Shown here: positions 49,139-59,029 of the stretch, one piece after another
Layout: each line of letters begins with the position of its first letter
How positions within the stretch are numbered: position 1 is the first letter of the stretch
DNA from: Dietzia aurantiaca
GTDB taxonomy: Bacteria > Actinomycetota > Actinomycetes > Mycobacteriales > Mycobacteriaceae
Direction: 5' to 3'
DNA: 64,000 nucleotides
Assembly (NCBI RefSeq): GCF_021033825.1
Contig: NZ_JAIFXZ010000010.1
Location: 1 to 64,000, forward strand
Notes under the pieces: generated by a model
What the model was told of the DNA's origin: nothing
Databases searched by the model: none
The model's input: only the letters and a program-made list of their open reading frames with translations
Made by a program: the position numbers and the translations under genes

Positions 49139-50455
49139 ATGGCGAACCTCAACAAGGCCTTCGTCGCCAGGCTAGCCGGGCTTCCGGTGATCGGACCTGA
49201 CGGGGATGACATCGGACGCATTCGTGACGTCGTGGTGACGATGCGATCCGGGCCCAGACCTCCCAGGGTCATCGGACTCGTGGTCGAACTGCCGACCCGG
49301 CGCAGGATCTTCGTCCCCATGCTCCGGGTCGCCTCCATCGATCCCCGGTCCGTGACGCTGGTGTCCGGAACCATCAACCTGCACCGCTTCCAGTCCCGCC
49401 CGGGCGAGAACGTGGTACTGGGTTCCCTCGTCGACTCGATCATCAACGTGGAGACCGACCAGGCGGGTCCGGGGTCGGCCGACGGTTCCGCAGGGTCCGT
49501 AAGGCACCAGGTCGTCGATGTGGAGATCGAGCGTCAACGCTCGAGGGACTGGCTGGTCTCCCGGGTGGCCGCCCGGGTCCGCCGAGGTCGCACACCACTG
49601 AGCCGTCGGGGCCCCGTGTCGATCTATCCGTGGAACCGGATCAGCGGGATGGACGACACGGCTATCGGTGCTCCCGGCCATGGCGCCGAGAGCCTGGTCG
49701 AGCAGTTCGCCGACATGCGTCCGGCCGACGTGGCCAACGCACTACGCGAACTGCCGGAGGTCCGACGGCTCGAGGTCGCCCGCACACTCGATGACGAGCG
49801 GCTGGCCGACATCCTCCAGGAGTTGCCCCACGACGAGCAGACCGAGATCGTGACCCGTCTCGAACTCGAGCGCGCGGCGGACGTTCTCGAGGCCATGGAT
49901 CCGGAGGACGCCGCGGACCTCCTCGGCGAGCTCCCCGAGAAGGACGCGGAGTCCTTCCTCGAACGGATGAACCCCGAGGACTCCGCACCGGTCCGGATGC
50001 TGTTGACGTACGACGCCGACACGGCAGGCGGCCTGATGACGCCGGAGCCGATCGTCCTCACGCCGCAGACGACCGTGGCCGAGGCGCTCGCACACTGCCG
50101 CAATCCCGATCTCAGTCCGGCGGTGGCCAGTCTCGTCTTCGTCGTCCGACCACCCACCGCCACGCCGACGGGAAAGTACCTGGGCTGTGTGCACATCCAG
50201 GCGCTGCTGCGGGAACTGCCGTCGACGATGGTCGCGGAAACCGTCGACACGAGCCTGTCCTCGCTGCGCCCCACGGATTCGGTGGACGCGGTGACCCGCT
50301 TCTTCGCCACCTACAACCTCGTGTGCGGGCCCGTCGTGGACGACGAGGGGCATCTTCTCGGCGCGGTGGCAGTGGACGACCTGCTGGATCACCTCCTGCC
50401 CGAGGACTGGCGCGACATGGACCTCCACGACGACGGGGAGAAGGATCAGAAGTGA
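49139..50455 (+). CDS. MgtE N-terminal/CBS domain protein without the channel domain
   Basis: A 438-residue soluble protein. The N-terminal 90 residues look like PRC-barrel repeats (LPVIGPDGDDIGRIRDVVV). Residues about 185-300 are the MgtE N domain (ADVANALRELPEVRRLEVAR, ADVLEAMDPEDAADLLGELP). Two CBS motifs follow (DTAGGLMTPEPIVLTPQTTV; LRPTDSVDAVTRFF). The MgtE transmembrane pore is absent, so it may sense Mg2+ or nucleotides and regulate a partner. It corresponds to Rv1232c by position. Its TGA overlaps the GTG of the DUF1003 gene. Confidence 0.85.
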   Translation: MANLNKAFVARLAGLPVIGPDGDDIGRIRDVVVTMRSGPRPPRVIGLVVELPTRRRIFVPMLRVASIDPRSVTLVSGTINLHRFQSRPGENVVLGSLVDSIINVETDQAGPGSADGSAGSVRHQVVDVEIERQRSRDWLVSRVAARVRRGRTPLSRRGPVSIYPWNRISGMDDTAIGAPGHGAESLVEQFADMRPADVANALRELPEVRRLEVARTLDDERLADILQELPHDEQTEIVTRLELERAADVLEAMDPEDAADLLGELPEKDAESFLERMNPEDSAPVRMLLTYDADTAGGLMTPEPIVLTPQTTVAEALAHCRNPDLSPAVASLVFVVRPPTATPTGKYLGCVHIQALLRELPSTMVAETVDTSLSSLRPTDSVDAVTRFFATYNLVCGPVVDDEGHLLGAVAVDDLLDHLLPEDWRDMDLHDDGEKDQK

Positions 50456-51003
50456 CCGAACCATCATCGCGCTCACCGCTGTCCACGCCGGTCACCTCCC
50501 GCCGCCCCCGCATCAGCTTCGACTCCGATGCGGTGGGGCGCTACAGCGAGGCCGTCGCCCGGTTCTTCGGCACCGGCACGTACCTGCTCATCCAGACCGT
50601 TGTGGTGATCGTGTGGATCATCATCAACGTCGCCGTGGTGGCGCTTCGTTTCGACCCCTACCCGTTCATCCTGCTCAACCTGGCGTTCTCGACGCAGGCC
50701 GCGTACGCCGCCCCGCTCATCCTGCTCGCGCAGAACCGTCAGGAGGACCGGGACAAGTCGGCGCTCAAGGAGGACCGGCTCCGGGCCACCCAGACGAAGG
50801 CCGATACGGAATTCCTCGCCCGCGAGCTGGCGTCGGTCCGATTGTCGGTCGGCGAGAACGTGACCCGCGACTATCTCCGCCGTGAACTCGACGATCTGCG
50901 CGATTCGGTCGAGAGGATCGAGACTCTGCTCGCCGGACTAAACAGTGGCGCAGGTAACACTGTTGACGGTAGAAACGATTCTGACACCAGGGGCCGGGAG
51001 TAA
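50452..51003 (+). CDS. DUF1003 membrane protein
   Basis: A 183-residue protein with two transmembrane helices (TYLLIQTVVVIVWIIINVAV; FILLNLAFSTQAAYAAPLIL). The DUF1003 signature QNRQEDRDK follows. A C-terminal coiled coil ends in ERIETLLAGL. Function unknown. The GTG overlaps the stop of the MgtE-like gene by 4 nt, so the soluble sensor-type protein and this membrane protein are translationally coupled. Confidence 0.85.
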   Translation: MTEPSSRSPLSTPVTSRRPRISFDSDAVGRYSEAVARFFGTGTYLLIQTVVVIVWIIINVAVVALRFDPYPFILLNLAFSTQAAYAAPLILLAQNRQEDRDKSALKEDRLRATQTKADTEFLARELASVRLSVGENVTRDYLRRELDDLRDSVERIETLLAGLNSGAGNTVDGRNDSDTRGRE

Positions 51004-51091
51004 CGTCGGCCCGGCCGGATGCGCCCGAGGGGGCGAGCATCGTGGGGCGTACAAGTCGCTTGCCGCATCCGCTGAGCAGTAGGGGGAAGTC

Positions 51092-52219
51092 TTGCGCAAA
51101 GTCGCGCAGAACGCTGATCGCAAGGTGGTGACCAGTGCCGCGGTGACCGCGACGGCGATCGCGGTCCTGGCCTCCGTCGGACTGTCGATGGACAACAGCC
51201 CACCGGAGGCCCCGGACATCACCCCCCTCGCGGAGTCCGCCCCGCACACCGCCGTCGTCGCGAAGAGCCCGGTCACCTCGGAGAACGAGCCGGCCCCCTC
51301 CGATGAGCCCGCTCCCGCCCCGGACGACCCCGGCGCCGCACACATCCAGCCGGCGACGATCCCGGACGGCCCCCTCGGCATCCCGGGGATCGCGCTCGAC
51401 GCCTACCACCGCGCTACCGACCGGTTGAGCGCCGAGCAGCCTGCGTGCGAGATGGACTGGACGGTCCTCGCCGGCATCGGCCAGGTCGAGTCCAACCAGG
51501 GCCGCGGAAAGTTCGACGTCCACGGGAACACGGTCGGCCGTATCGTCGGACCCCGCCTCGACGGTTCCATTCCGGGCACAGCCGTCATCACCGACACCGA
51601 CGGCGGCCGTTTCGACGGCGACGCCGACTTCGATCGGGCTGTCGGTCCGGTGCAGTTCATCCCGTCGACCTGGGCGCTCCTGGGCCGCGATGGGAACGAC
51701 GACGGGGTGGCCGACCCCAACAACATCTATGACGGGGCCCTGGCCGCGGCCACCCTGCTGTGCAATCAGGGCGGCTCCATGGCGGACCCGGCAGCACGGA
51801 CCCGGGCCATCCTGGCCTACAACAACTCGCTGGCCTACGTCGCCAACGTCAACGCCTGGGCCCACGGTTACGCCGTCAACGCGTTCCCGCTCCCGTCCGA
51901 CCTACCGCCGATCCACCAGCCCAAGCCGACGCACGAGGAGCCCAGACCCCCGGAGAAGTGCCCCGAGGGCTGGGAAGGCACCCCGACCGCAGCCCCCGAG
52001 CCGGCAGAGCCGGGCCAGCCGGAGCGGCCGGTCCCCGGATGCTCCGAGGTGCCGGGGTCGTCCACACCTCCGCCGCCGGAGCCGCCGCCGTCGACCCCGG
52101 AGCCGTCTGCTCCGCCCGTCGTCGAGGTGCCGGCTCCTCCGGCACCGCCTGCGCCGTTCGAGCTTCCCGGGATCGAGTTGCCCTGTATCGCGCCGTTCTG
52201 CCCTCCTCCCCCGGCCTGA
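51092..52219 (+). CDS. Exported lytic transglycosylase-like protein with Pro-rich tail
   Basis: A 375-residue exported protein. A signal-type helix (AAVTATAIAVLASVGLSM) is followed by a Pro/Ala linker. The SLT-like domain at about 110-265 has the catalytic Glu in GIGQVESNQGRGKF and AVGPVQFIPSTW. The C-terminal 95 residues are Pro/Glu-rich (TPPPPEPPPSTPEPSAPP) and end LPCIAPFCPPPPA. It should cleave peptidoglycan glycan strands. The start TTG has GGGGGAAG upstream. Position equals Rv1230c. Confidence 0.8.
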   Translation: MRKVAQNADRKVVTSAAVTATAIAVLASVGLSMDNSPPEAPDITPLAESAPHTAVVAKSPVTSENEPAPSDEPAPAPDDPGAAHIQPATIPDGPLGIPGIALDAYHRATDRLSAEQPACEMDWTVLAGIGQVESNQGRGKFDVHGNTVGRIVGPRLDGSIPGTAVITDTDGGRFDGDADFDRAVGPVQFIPSTWALLGRDGNDDGVADPNNIYDGALAAATLLCNQGGSMADPAARTRAILAYNNSLAYVANVNAWAHGYAVNAFPLPSDLPPIHQPKPTHEEPRPPEKCPEGWEGTPTAAPEPAEPGQPERPVPGCSEVPGSSTPPPPEPPPSTPEPSAPPVVEVPAPPAPPAPFELPGIELPCIAPFCPPPPA

Positions 52220-52243
52220 ATCGTCACGGCGTGCCATGACGCC

Positions 52244-52249
52244 TAGACT
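52244..52249 (+). promoter_or_regulatory. -10 box of mrp (leaderless or near-leaderless)
   Basis: TAGACT ends 9 nt before the ATG, with no Shine-Dalgarno between. Confidence 0.5.
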
Positions 52250-52258
52250 CGGGTCATC

Positions 52259-53398
52259 ATGAGTGCACCCAGCGAAGAATCGATCCGCGCCGCGTTGGCC
52301 AAGGTCGATGATCCGGAGATCCGTAAGCCGCTCACCGAGCTCGGCATGGTCAAGGGCGTGGAGGTGGATCCCGCCACCGGCAGAGTCGACGTCGGGATCT
52401 ACCTGACCGTCGCGACGTGTCCGATGCGGGACACCATCACCGACCGCGTCCGGGCCGCGGTGTCCGACGTCCCCGGTGTGGGTGAAGTGGGCGTCGAGCT
52501 CGACGTGATGAGCGACGAACAGCGAACGGAGCTGCGTAAGCACCTTCGCGGTGACGCCGCCGAGCCCGTCATCCCGTTCGCCCAACCCGGCAACCTCACC
52601 CGCGTCTACGCGGTCGCCTCCGGCAAGGGCGGCGTGGGCAAGTCCACCGCGACGGTCAACCTCGCCACGGCCCTCGCCGAGCGTGGACTGTCGGTCGGCG
52701 TCCTCGACGCGGACATCTACGGCCACTCGATCCCCCGGATGCTGGGGACGGACGCCCGCCCGACCCAGGTCGAGCAGATGATCCTGCCGCCGGTCGCACA
52801 TGATGTGAAGGTCATCTCGATCGCCCAGTTCACCAAGGGCAACACCCCGGTGGTCTGGCGCGGCCCCATGCTCCACCGCGCGCTCCAGCAGTTCCTGGCC
52901 GACGTCTACTGGGGAGACCTGGACGTCCTGCTCATGGACCTGCCGCCCGGCACCGGTGACGTGGCGATCTCCATCGCACAGTTGATCCCGTCCGCGGAGA
53001 TCCTCGTCGTGACGACCCCGCAGCAGGCGGCCGCCGAGGTCGCCGAGCGGGCCGGGTCGATCGCGCTGCAGACCCGTCAGCGAATCGCCGGCGTCATCGA
53101 GAACATGTCCTGGCTCGAGCTCCCGGACGGGACCCGGATGGATGTCTTCGGCAGCGGTGGCGGCGCGGAGGTGGCGGCCAATCTGTCCCGCTCCGTCGGC
53201 GCGACGGTCAAGCTGCTCGGCCAGGTTCCCCTGGAACAGGCCGTGCGCGAGCACGGCGACGAGGGCACCCCGATCGTTCTCGCCGCGCCGGACTCCCCCG
53301 CGGGCAAGGCCTACCTGGAGATCGCCGACGGCCTCGCGGTGCGCCCCCGCGGCCTCGCCGGCATGAACCTCGGGATCGACACCACCCGCCACCTCTGA
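52259..53398 (+). CDS. mrp: Mrp/ApbC family iron-sulfur cluster carrier ATPase
   Basis: A 379-residue P-loop ATPase. The N-terminal MIP18/DUF59 domain spans about 5-95. The deviant Walker A is ASGKGGVGKSTATVNLA near residue 120, and DADIYGHSIPRML and LLMDLPPGTGDVAISIAQ follow. It should transfer Fe-S clusters to client proteins. The C-terminal CxxC cluster ligand pair of many ApbC proteins is missing. From memory, M. tuberculosis Mrp also lacks it. Position equals Rv1229c. Confidence 0.9.
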   Translation: MSAPSEESIRAALAKVDDPEIRKPLTELGMVKGVEVDPATGRVDVGIYLTVATCPMRDTITDRVRAAVSDVPGVGEVGVELDVMSDEQRTELRKHLRGDAAEPVIPFAQPGNLTRVYAVASGKGGVGKSTATVNLATALAERGLSVGVLDADIYGHSIPRMLGTDARPTQVEQMILPPVAHDVKVISIAQFTKGNTPVVWRGPMLHRALQQFLADVYWGDLDVLLMDLPPGTGDVAISIAQLIPSAEILVVTTPQQAAAEVAERAGSIALQTRQRIAGVIENMSWLELPDGTRMDVFGSGGGAEVAANLSRSVGATVKLLGQVPLEQAVREHGDEGTPIVLAAPDSPAGKAYLEIADGLAVRPRGLAGMNLGIDTTRHL

Positions 53399-53407
53399 CA
53401 TCCGAGG

Positions 53408-53440
53408 CCGGGGCGGTCCGCCGAGAGCGGCCCGCCCCGG
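53408..53440. terminator. Bidirectional hairpin between mrp and tatB
   Basis: Arms of 14 nt (53408-53421 and 53427-53440) pair with one mismatch and a 5-nt loop. It lies 10 nt after the mrp stop and 37 nt from the tatB stop. Confidence 0.65.
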
Positions 53441-53476
53441 GGGCCGGACCGCAGCGGAGTCAGTGCGACCCCTGGG

Positions 53477-53971
53477 TCAGGTCGCGTCGTCCCAGTTCGT
53501 CGCGCCGCTCGGCGACGACGGAGCGGGTGCTGCCGCAGAACTCGTACCGGAAGCCGACTGCGGCTTGGTGTGCCGCTGCGCCGTTCCCGAGGCCGAGCCG
53601 GAGGCCGAAGGGCCGGTGGTGGCGGGGCCGGTGACCGCAGGGCCGGTCGCGGCCGCGCCCCCGGCGGGCGCCGCGGCGTCGAAATTGCCGGAGAACAACG
53701 AATCGTCGCCATCGAGCAGGTGCTTGGTGACCATCGCCCGCGGGCTCAGTCCACGCAGTTCGTTGAGCTGCTGGAGTGGCTCCTTGAACTCGTCGAAATC
53801 CGCTCCGTAGTCGTCCTTGAGCTGCTGCTGGGCGTTGCCAGCGAACTCCTTGACCTTGCGGATCGCGGAGGCGAGCCACCGGGCGGCCTCAGGCAGCCGT
53901 TCGGGCCCCAGGACCACCAGCGCGACAACGCCGAGTACCAGAAGCTCGGACCACCCCACGTTCGTGAACAT
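53477..53971 (-). CDS. tatB: Sec-independent protein translocase subunit TatB
   Basis: A 164-residue TatB. The N-terminal helix has the family start VGWSELLVLGVVALVVLGPE, then the hinge RLPEAARWLASAIRKVKEFA and an amphipathic region. The last 70 residues are low-complexity Ala/Gly/Ser/Thr/Pro. It follows htrA in the sigE cluster (Rv1224 order). It works with TatA and TatC, encoded elsewhere. Confidence 0.93.
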   Translation of the reverse strand: MFTNVGWSELLVLGVVALVVLGPERLPEAARWLASAIRKVKEFAGNAQQQLKDDYGADFDEFKEPLQQLNELRGLSPRAMVTKHLLDGDDSLFSGNFDAAAPAGGAAATGPAVTGPATTGPSASGSASGTAQRHTKPQSASGTSSAAAPAPSSPSGATNWDDAT

Positions 53972-54037
53972 ATCGCTGTCGAGGATACGTCGTCCGGCGC
54001 GTCCACGGGAGTGAGACGTCGCCCACGGGGGAGGCGG

Positions 54038-55597
<1,560 letters not shown>

Positions 55598-55598
55598 C

Positions 55599-56069
55599 CT
55601 AGTGGCCGGGGCGGCGGAGTCGGCGCAGCAGCCTCGCCCACGGCCCGCCGCGATCGGGCTCGACTGACGCCGCCGCCGGGTGCCCCGGCGCCCGCTGCGG
55701 TGTCATCTCGCCCCGGCGGTCGGCCTCCGCCCGGCGGCCCTCGTCCTCCAGAGACCTGAGGCGGTCACGGAGGTCGCTGGGCATGCGGATGGGCCCGGAT
55801 CCGCGCAGGGCACGACGGGCTTCACGCTGATCGTCGACCTCGCGCCGGCACTGGTCGCACAGCGCGAGGTGGGCGTCGGCACGGTTCTGGCCGGCCTGCG
55901 GCAGCCGGCCGTCGACGTACGCTGCGGCGGCCTCCGTGGACAGATGGTCGGTGGACAGGAAAGTCCGGCGGGGCCGCGGCGGACCGGTGCGGTCGGCCAC
56001 CCGCCGGGCCGCCTCCTCGGAGAGCGTGAACTCGGGAGCGGGCTGCCGTCCGGAATGCCGTTCGTCCAC
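55599..56069 (-). CDS. rseA: Anti-sigma-E factor RseA (zinc-associated anti-sigma domain)
   Basis: A 156-residue soluble anti-sigma factor. The ZAS motif is HLALCDQCRREVDDQ (HxxxCxxC) near residues 87-94. The basic, flexible C-terminus holds no transmembrane helix. In M. tuberculosis RseA binds SigE and is released by oxidation or by PknB-triggered ClpC1P2 degradation. GTG start with AGGAGGGTGA upstream. Confidence 0.9.
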   Translation of the reverse strand: MDERHSGRQPAPEFTLSEEAARRVADRTGPPRPRRTFLSTDHLSTEAAAAYVDGRLPQAGQNRADAHLALCDQCRREVDDQREARRALRGSGPIRMPSDLRDRLRSLEDEGRRAEADRRGEMTPQRAPGHPAAASVEPDRGGPWARLLRRLRRPGH

Positions 56070-56130
56070 CGGTCACCCTCCTGCCACGTTGTCACTCCGG
56101 GGCCGCCGTGACCCCGTCGGAAAGACCAAC

Positions 56131-56159
56131 GTCCGGGGCCCCCTCGGGGTTCCCCGGAC
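56131..56159 (-). promoter_or_regulatory. Hairpin in the sigE-rseA gap
   Basis: GTCCGGGG (56131-56138) and CCCCGGAC (56152-56159) pair perfectly over 8 bp, with a second small stem CCCC-tc-GGGG in the loop. It lies in the 121-nt gap between sigE and rseA and could act as a partial terminator or an mRNA stability element. Confidence 0.4.
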
Positions 56160-56190
56160 AGATCGAGCCGACGGCGTCGCGGCCGCGACC

Positions 56191-56814
56191 TCAGTCGATC
56201 CGGCTGTGCACCCCGGTGACCCCGGCCGCCTCGAGCTCGGCGCGGAGCGCAGCTCGACCACGGTGGATCCGGCTGCGTACGGTCCCCATCTTCACGCCGA
56301 GGATCCTGCCCACCTCCTCGTAGCTGAGATCCTCGATGTCGCTGAGGACGACCGCGGCGCGGAACTCCGGCGACAGATTCGCCAGCGCCGTCTGCAGTAC
56401 CGGATCGAACGACTCCTCCGACAGGACCTGCTCCGGACTGCGTTCCCGGCCCGGCACCCGCTCCGCGTCCTCGGGCAGCGCCTCGAAACGGATCCGACCG
56501 CGCCGCCGCGCGAGGTCCAGGAACAGATTGGTGACGATCCGGTGCATCCAGCCCTCGAACGTGCCGGGCTTGTAGTTGTCCAGCGACCGGAAGACCCGGA
56601 TGAACGCCTCCTGGGTGATGTCCTCGGCGTCGTGCGCGTTGCCGCACAGACGGAAGGCGAGGCGGTACACGCGATCGCCGTGCTGCGCCACGAGCTCGGA
56701 CCAGGACGGCATGTCCGCCGCGTCGCCGGTGCTGTCGAACCGTGCCGTGCCCACGATCGCGTCTCGCTCCGCCTCGGGGGCGATCGCTGTCCCGTGGACG
56801 GTTCGTGAGTACAT
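56191..56814 (-). CDS. sigE: ECF RNA polymerase sigma factor SigE
   Basis: A 207-residue ECF sigma factor. Region 2 includes [20 protein letters not shown]-type residues ([17 protein letters not shown]) and [18 protein letters not shown]. Region 4 reads [22 protein letters not shown]. The start MYSRTVHGT at 56814 has GGAAGG at 7 nt; the longer in-frame start is rejected. It controls envelope-stress genes. The neighbours rseA, htrA and tatB match the M. tuberculosis Rv1221-Rv1224 order. Confidence 0.93.
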   Translation of the reverse strand: MYSRTVHGTAIAPEAERDAIVGTARFDSTGDAADMPSWSELVAQHGDRVYRLAFRLCGNAHDAEDITQEAFIRVFRSLDNYKPGTFEGWMHRIVTNLFLDLARRRGRIRFEALPEDAERVPGRERSPEQVLSEESFDPVLQTALANLSPEFRAAVVLSDIEDLSYEEVGRILGVKMGTVRSRIHRGRAALRAELEAAGVTGVHSRID

Positions 56815-56925
56815 TCGGCCACCTTCCGGCGCAGGCCCGGTGCATCCCGCGCGGTGTTCGACGCACCCTCGTGGTGCGACGGTGCCCACCCTCCCTCATA
56901 GAGCTGTCCTGACGGTATACCCGCA

Positions 56926-56948
56926 CTGAGATGTGGCTGAGAGTCTCA
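56926..56948. promoter_or_regulatory. CTGAGA repeat and palindrome between sigE and the methyltransferase-like gene
   Basis: CTGAGA occurs at 56926 and 56937, exactly 11 bp apart. The second copy forms the palindrome TGAGA-G-TCTCA (56938-56948). The element lies in the divergent promoter region and could bind a regulator. Confidence 0.3.
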
Positions 56949-56998
56949 TACCGATCCGATCACCGCGCGTTGCACGCCGTTCGTCACCGCTCGCCGGA

Positions 56999-57004
56999 TA
57001 CGCT
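56999..57004 (+). promoter_or_regulatory. -10 box of the methyltransferase-like gene (leaderless)
   Basis: TACGCT ends 6 nt before the GTG at 57011, which supports that start over the upstream GTG at 56933. Confidence 0.5.
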
Positions 57005-57010
57005 GCTCAC

Positions 57011-57619
57011 GTGTCCGATTCAGCTGATGTCCCCGCCGCCGACCGTTCCGGACTCGACGGAATCGCGCGCCGCGGCGCCGATCTCGTCGACGACTCCCTC
57101 TACGCTCCCGCCCGCGCCGAGGCGGACGAGCTGGGCGCCGTGTCACCGGACGCGTTGACGGCCGAGACCATCCGGCTCGTGGCCCGTCTGACCGGCGCCC
57201 GTGCCGCGGTGTGCCTCTCCCCCGCGCCCGGCGTACCCGCGCTGGCGATCCTCGCCGCGGCGGGTCCCCGTGGCGGCACGGTGGTCACGTGCATCACCGA
57301 CGACCCCCATCACCTCGACGCCGCCCGGTCGGCGGTCCGTTCGGCGGGCCACCCGTCGTCCGCGGCGAGGTATATCGCGGCCCGCCCGCTCGAAGTCGCC
57401 GACAAACTGGCCGACGGCGCCTACGACCTGGTCGTCGCGGATGTCCCCCAGCACTCGGTGTCGCGCGTGGTCTCGCGCTCCCATCAGCTCCTACGCGCGG
57501 GCGGGGCGCTGGTGTTGATCGGTGAGCACGCGCCACTTCCCGAGGACGCCGAGCTGCCGGAGCACGCCCACGTCACGGTTCTGCCGGTGGGTACCGGGCT
57601 GACCGTCGTCACACTCTGA
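57011..57619 (+). CDS. O-methyltransferase-like protein with degenerate SAM motif (Rv1220c position)
   Basis: A 202-residue protein that follows the class I O-methyltransferase layout but lacks key residues. Where the family has an acidic residue and GxGxG, this protein reads AVCLSPAPGVPALAILAAAG. The later acidic metal/SAM position reads DLVVADVPQHS. The overall layout (SPDALTAETIRLVARLTGAR start, RAGGALVLIGEHAP near the end) still matches the Rv1220c neighbour of sigE. It may be a pseudoenzyme. Similarity is inferred from order and secondary-structure pattern. Confidence 0.7.
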   Translation: MSDSADVPAADRSGLDGIARRGADLVDDSLYAPARAEADELGAVSPDALTAETIRLVARLTGARAAVCLSPAPGVPALAILAAAGPRGGTVVTCITDDPHHLDAARSAVRSAGHPSSAARYIAARPLEVADKLADGAYDLVVADVPQHSVSRVVSRSHQLLRAGGALVLIGEHAPLPEDAELPEHAHVTVLPVGTGLTVVTL

Positions 57620-57659
57620 CCCGACCCGCGGGGCGGCACAGCGCCCATCGTCGGTACAG

Positions 57660-58886
57660 CTAATCCTCCAGCGACGTGGTGGTGTTCTTGGCGACGCTCA
57701 CGACACCGCCCGCGCTGACCGGGAAACGACGACGATCGCGCTCGCGGTCCACACCGATGAGGTCGCCGTCGCCGATGTGACAGTTCTTGTCGACGATCGC
57801 CTTGCGGACCACGGCGCCGCGGCCGATCCGCGCCCCCGGCAGCAGGACGCTCCCCTCGACCACCGCGCCGTCCTCGACGATGACGTTGTTCGACACCACC
57901 GAATTCCGCACCGTCGCGGCCGAGATGATGGTGCCCGAACCCACCATCGATTCCTGGGACATCCCGCCGTTGACGAACTTCGCCGGCGGGAGATTGTCCT
58001 GCTGGGTACGGATGGGCCACAGGTAGTTGTAGAGATTGAAGACCGGATGGACGGAGACCAGATCCCTGTGCGCGTCGTAGAACGCGTCGATCGTTCCCAC
58101 GTCCCGCCAGTAGCCGCGGTCCCTGTCGGTCTCCCCCGGGACCTGGTTCCTGGCGAAGTCGTACACGTAGGCCCGCTCCTGCTCGACGAGCGCGGGGATG
58201 ATGTCGCCGCCCATGTCGTGCGAGGAATCCGGCTTCTCCGCGTCCGCCCTGAGCGCCTCGATGAGCGCCTCGGTGGTGAAGATGTAGTTGCCCATCGACG
58301 CGAACGTCGCGTCCGGGTCGTCCGGTGTCCCCGGCGGATCAGCGGGCTTCTCCACCCAGCCCCGGATCAGGTCGTCCTCGCCCGCGTCGATGCAGCCGAA
58401 CGCGAAGGCCTCGCTGCGCGGTACCCGAATCCCCGCCACGGTCACCGCGGCGCCGGTGGCGACGTGCTGATCGAGCATCTGGCGTGGATCCATCCGGTAC
58501 ACGTGATCGGCGCCGAAAACCATGATGTGATCCGGCCGCTCGTCGTACACGAGGTTCAGCGACTGCAGGATCGCATCGGCCGAGCCCGTGTACCACCGGG
58601 GCCCGAGTCGCTGCTGCGCGGGGACCGGGGTGATGTACTCGCCACCCATACCGCTCATGTGCCAAACCTGCGAGATGTGGCGATCGAGTGAATGCGACTT
58701 GTACTGGGTCAGCACACAGATCCGCATGAACCCGGCGTTGACGAGGTTGCTCAGCACGAAATCGATCAGCCGGTACGACCCGCCGAACGGCACCGCTGGC
58801 TTCGCCCGGTCCGCGGTGAGCGGGAAGAGGCGCTTGCCCTCGCCGCCGGCGAGGACGATTGCTAGGACGTGCGGCTGGTTCCTCAC
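57660..58886 (-). CDS. glgC: Glucose-1-phosphate adenylyltransferase
   Basis: A 408-residue enzyme making ADP-glucose from ATP and glucose-1-phosphate. The nucleotide site is [20 protein letters not shown] and [14 protein letters not shown]. The catalytic Asp region is [12 protein letters not shown], and [11 protein letters not shown] and the C-terminal left-handed helix repeats ([20 protein letters not shown]) follow. The GTG start has no Shine-Dalgarno; TACGGT lies 6 nt upstream. Divergent from glgM, which uses its product. Confidence 0.95.
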   Translation of the reverse strand: MRNQPHVLAIVLAGGEGKRLFPLTADRAKPAVPFGGSYRLIDFVLSNLVNAGFMRICVLTQYKSHSLDRHISQVWHMSGMGGEYITPVPAQQRLGPRWYTGSADAILQSLNLVYDERPDHIMVFGADHVYRMDPRQMLDQHVATGAAVTVAGIRVPRSEAFAFGCIDAGEDDLIRGWVEKPADPPGTPDDPDATFASMGNYIFTTEALIEALRADAEKPDSSHDMGGDIIPALVEQERAYVYDFARNQVPGETDRDRGYWRDVGTIDAFYDAHRDLVSVHPVFNLYNYLWPIRTQQDNLPPAKFVNGGMSQESMVGSGTIISAATVRNSVVSNNVIVEDGAVVEGSVLLPGARIGRGAVVRKAIVDKNCHIGDGDLIGVDRERDRRRFPVSAGGVVSVAKNTTTSLED

Positions 58887-58892
58887 GCCTCT

Positions 58893-58898
58893 ACCGTA
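58893..58898 (-). promoter_or_regulatory. -10 box of glgC (leaderless)
   Basis: TACGGT on the minus strand ends 6 nt before the GTG start. Confidence 0.5.
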
Positions 58899-59016
58899 AC
58901 CGGCTCGAGGGGATCAACGCGGGGCATCGAGGGCATTGCCCCCTCCTCGCACCGGCTGGCCACCGCGGTGTCGGACGGTGTTCACCGGGGCCGGGACGGG
59001 AAGGCTCCCCAGCGGC

Positions 59017-59022
59017 TAGGTT
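59017..59022 (+). promoter_or_regulatory. -10 box of glgM (leaderless)
   Basis: TAGGTT ends 7 nt before the GTG at 59030. The divergent glgC and glgM boxes are about 120 nt apart, so both genes share one control region. Confidence 0.5.
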
Positions 59023-59029
59023 GGCGTCT

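Noticed and set aside
51004-51091. Possible riboswitch before the lytic transglycosylase, as seen for some actinobacterial wall hydrolases
   Set aside because: The 88-nt gap is too short for a ydaO-type element, and I could not find its conserved core or pairing.
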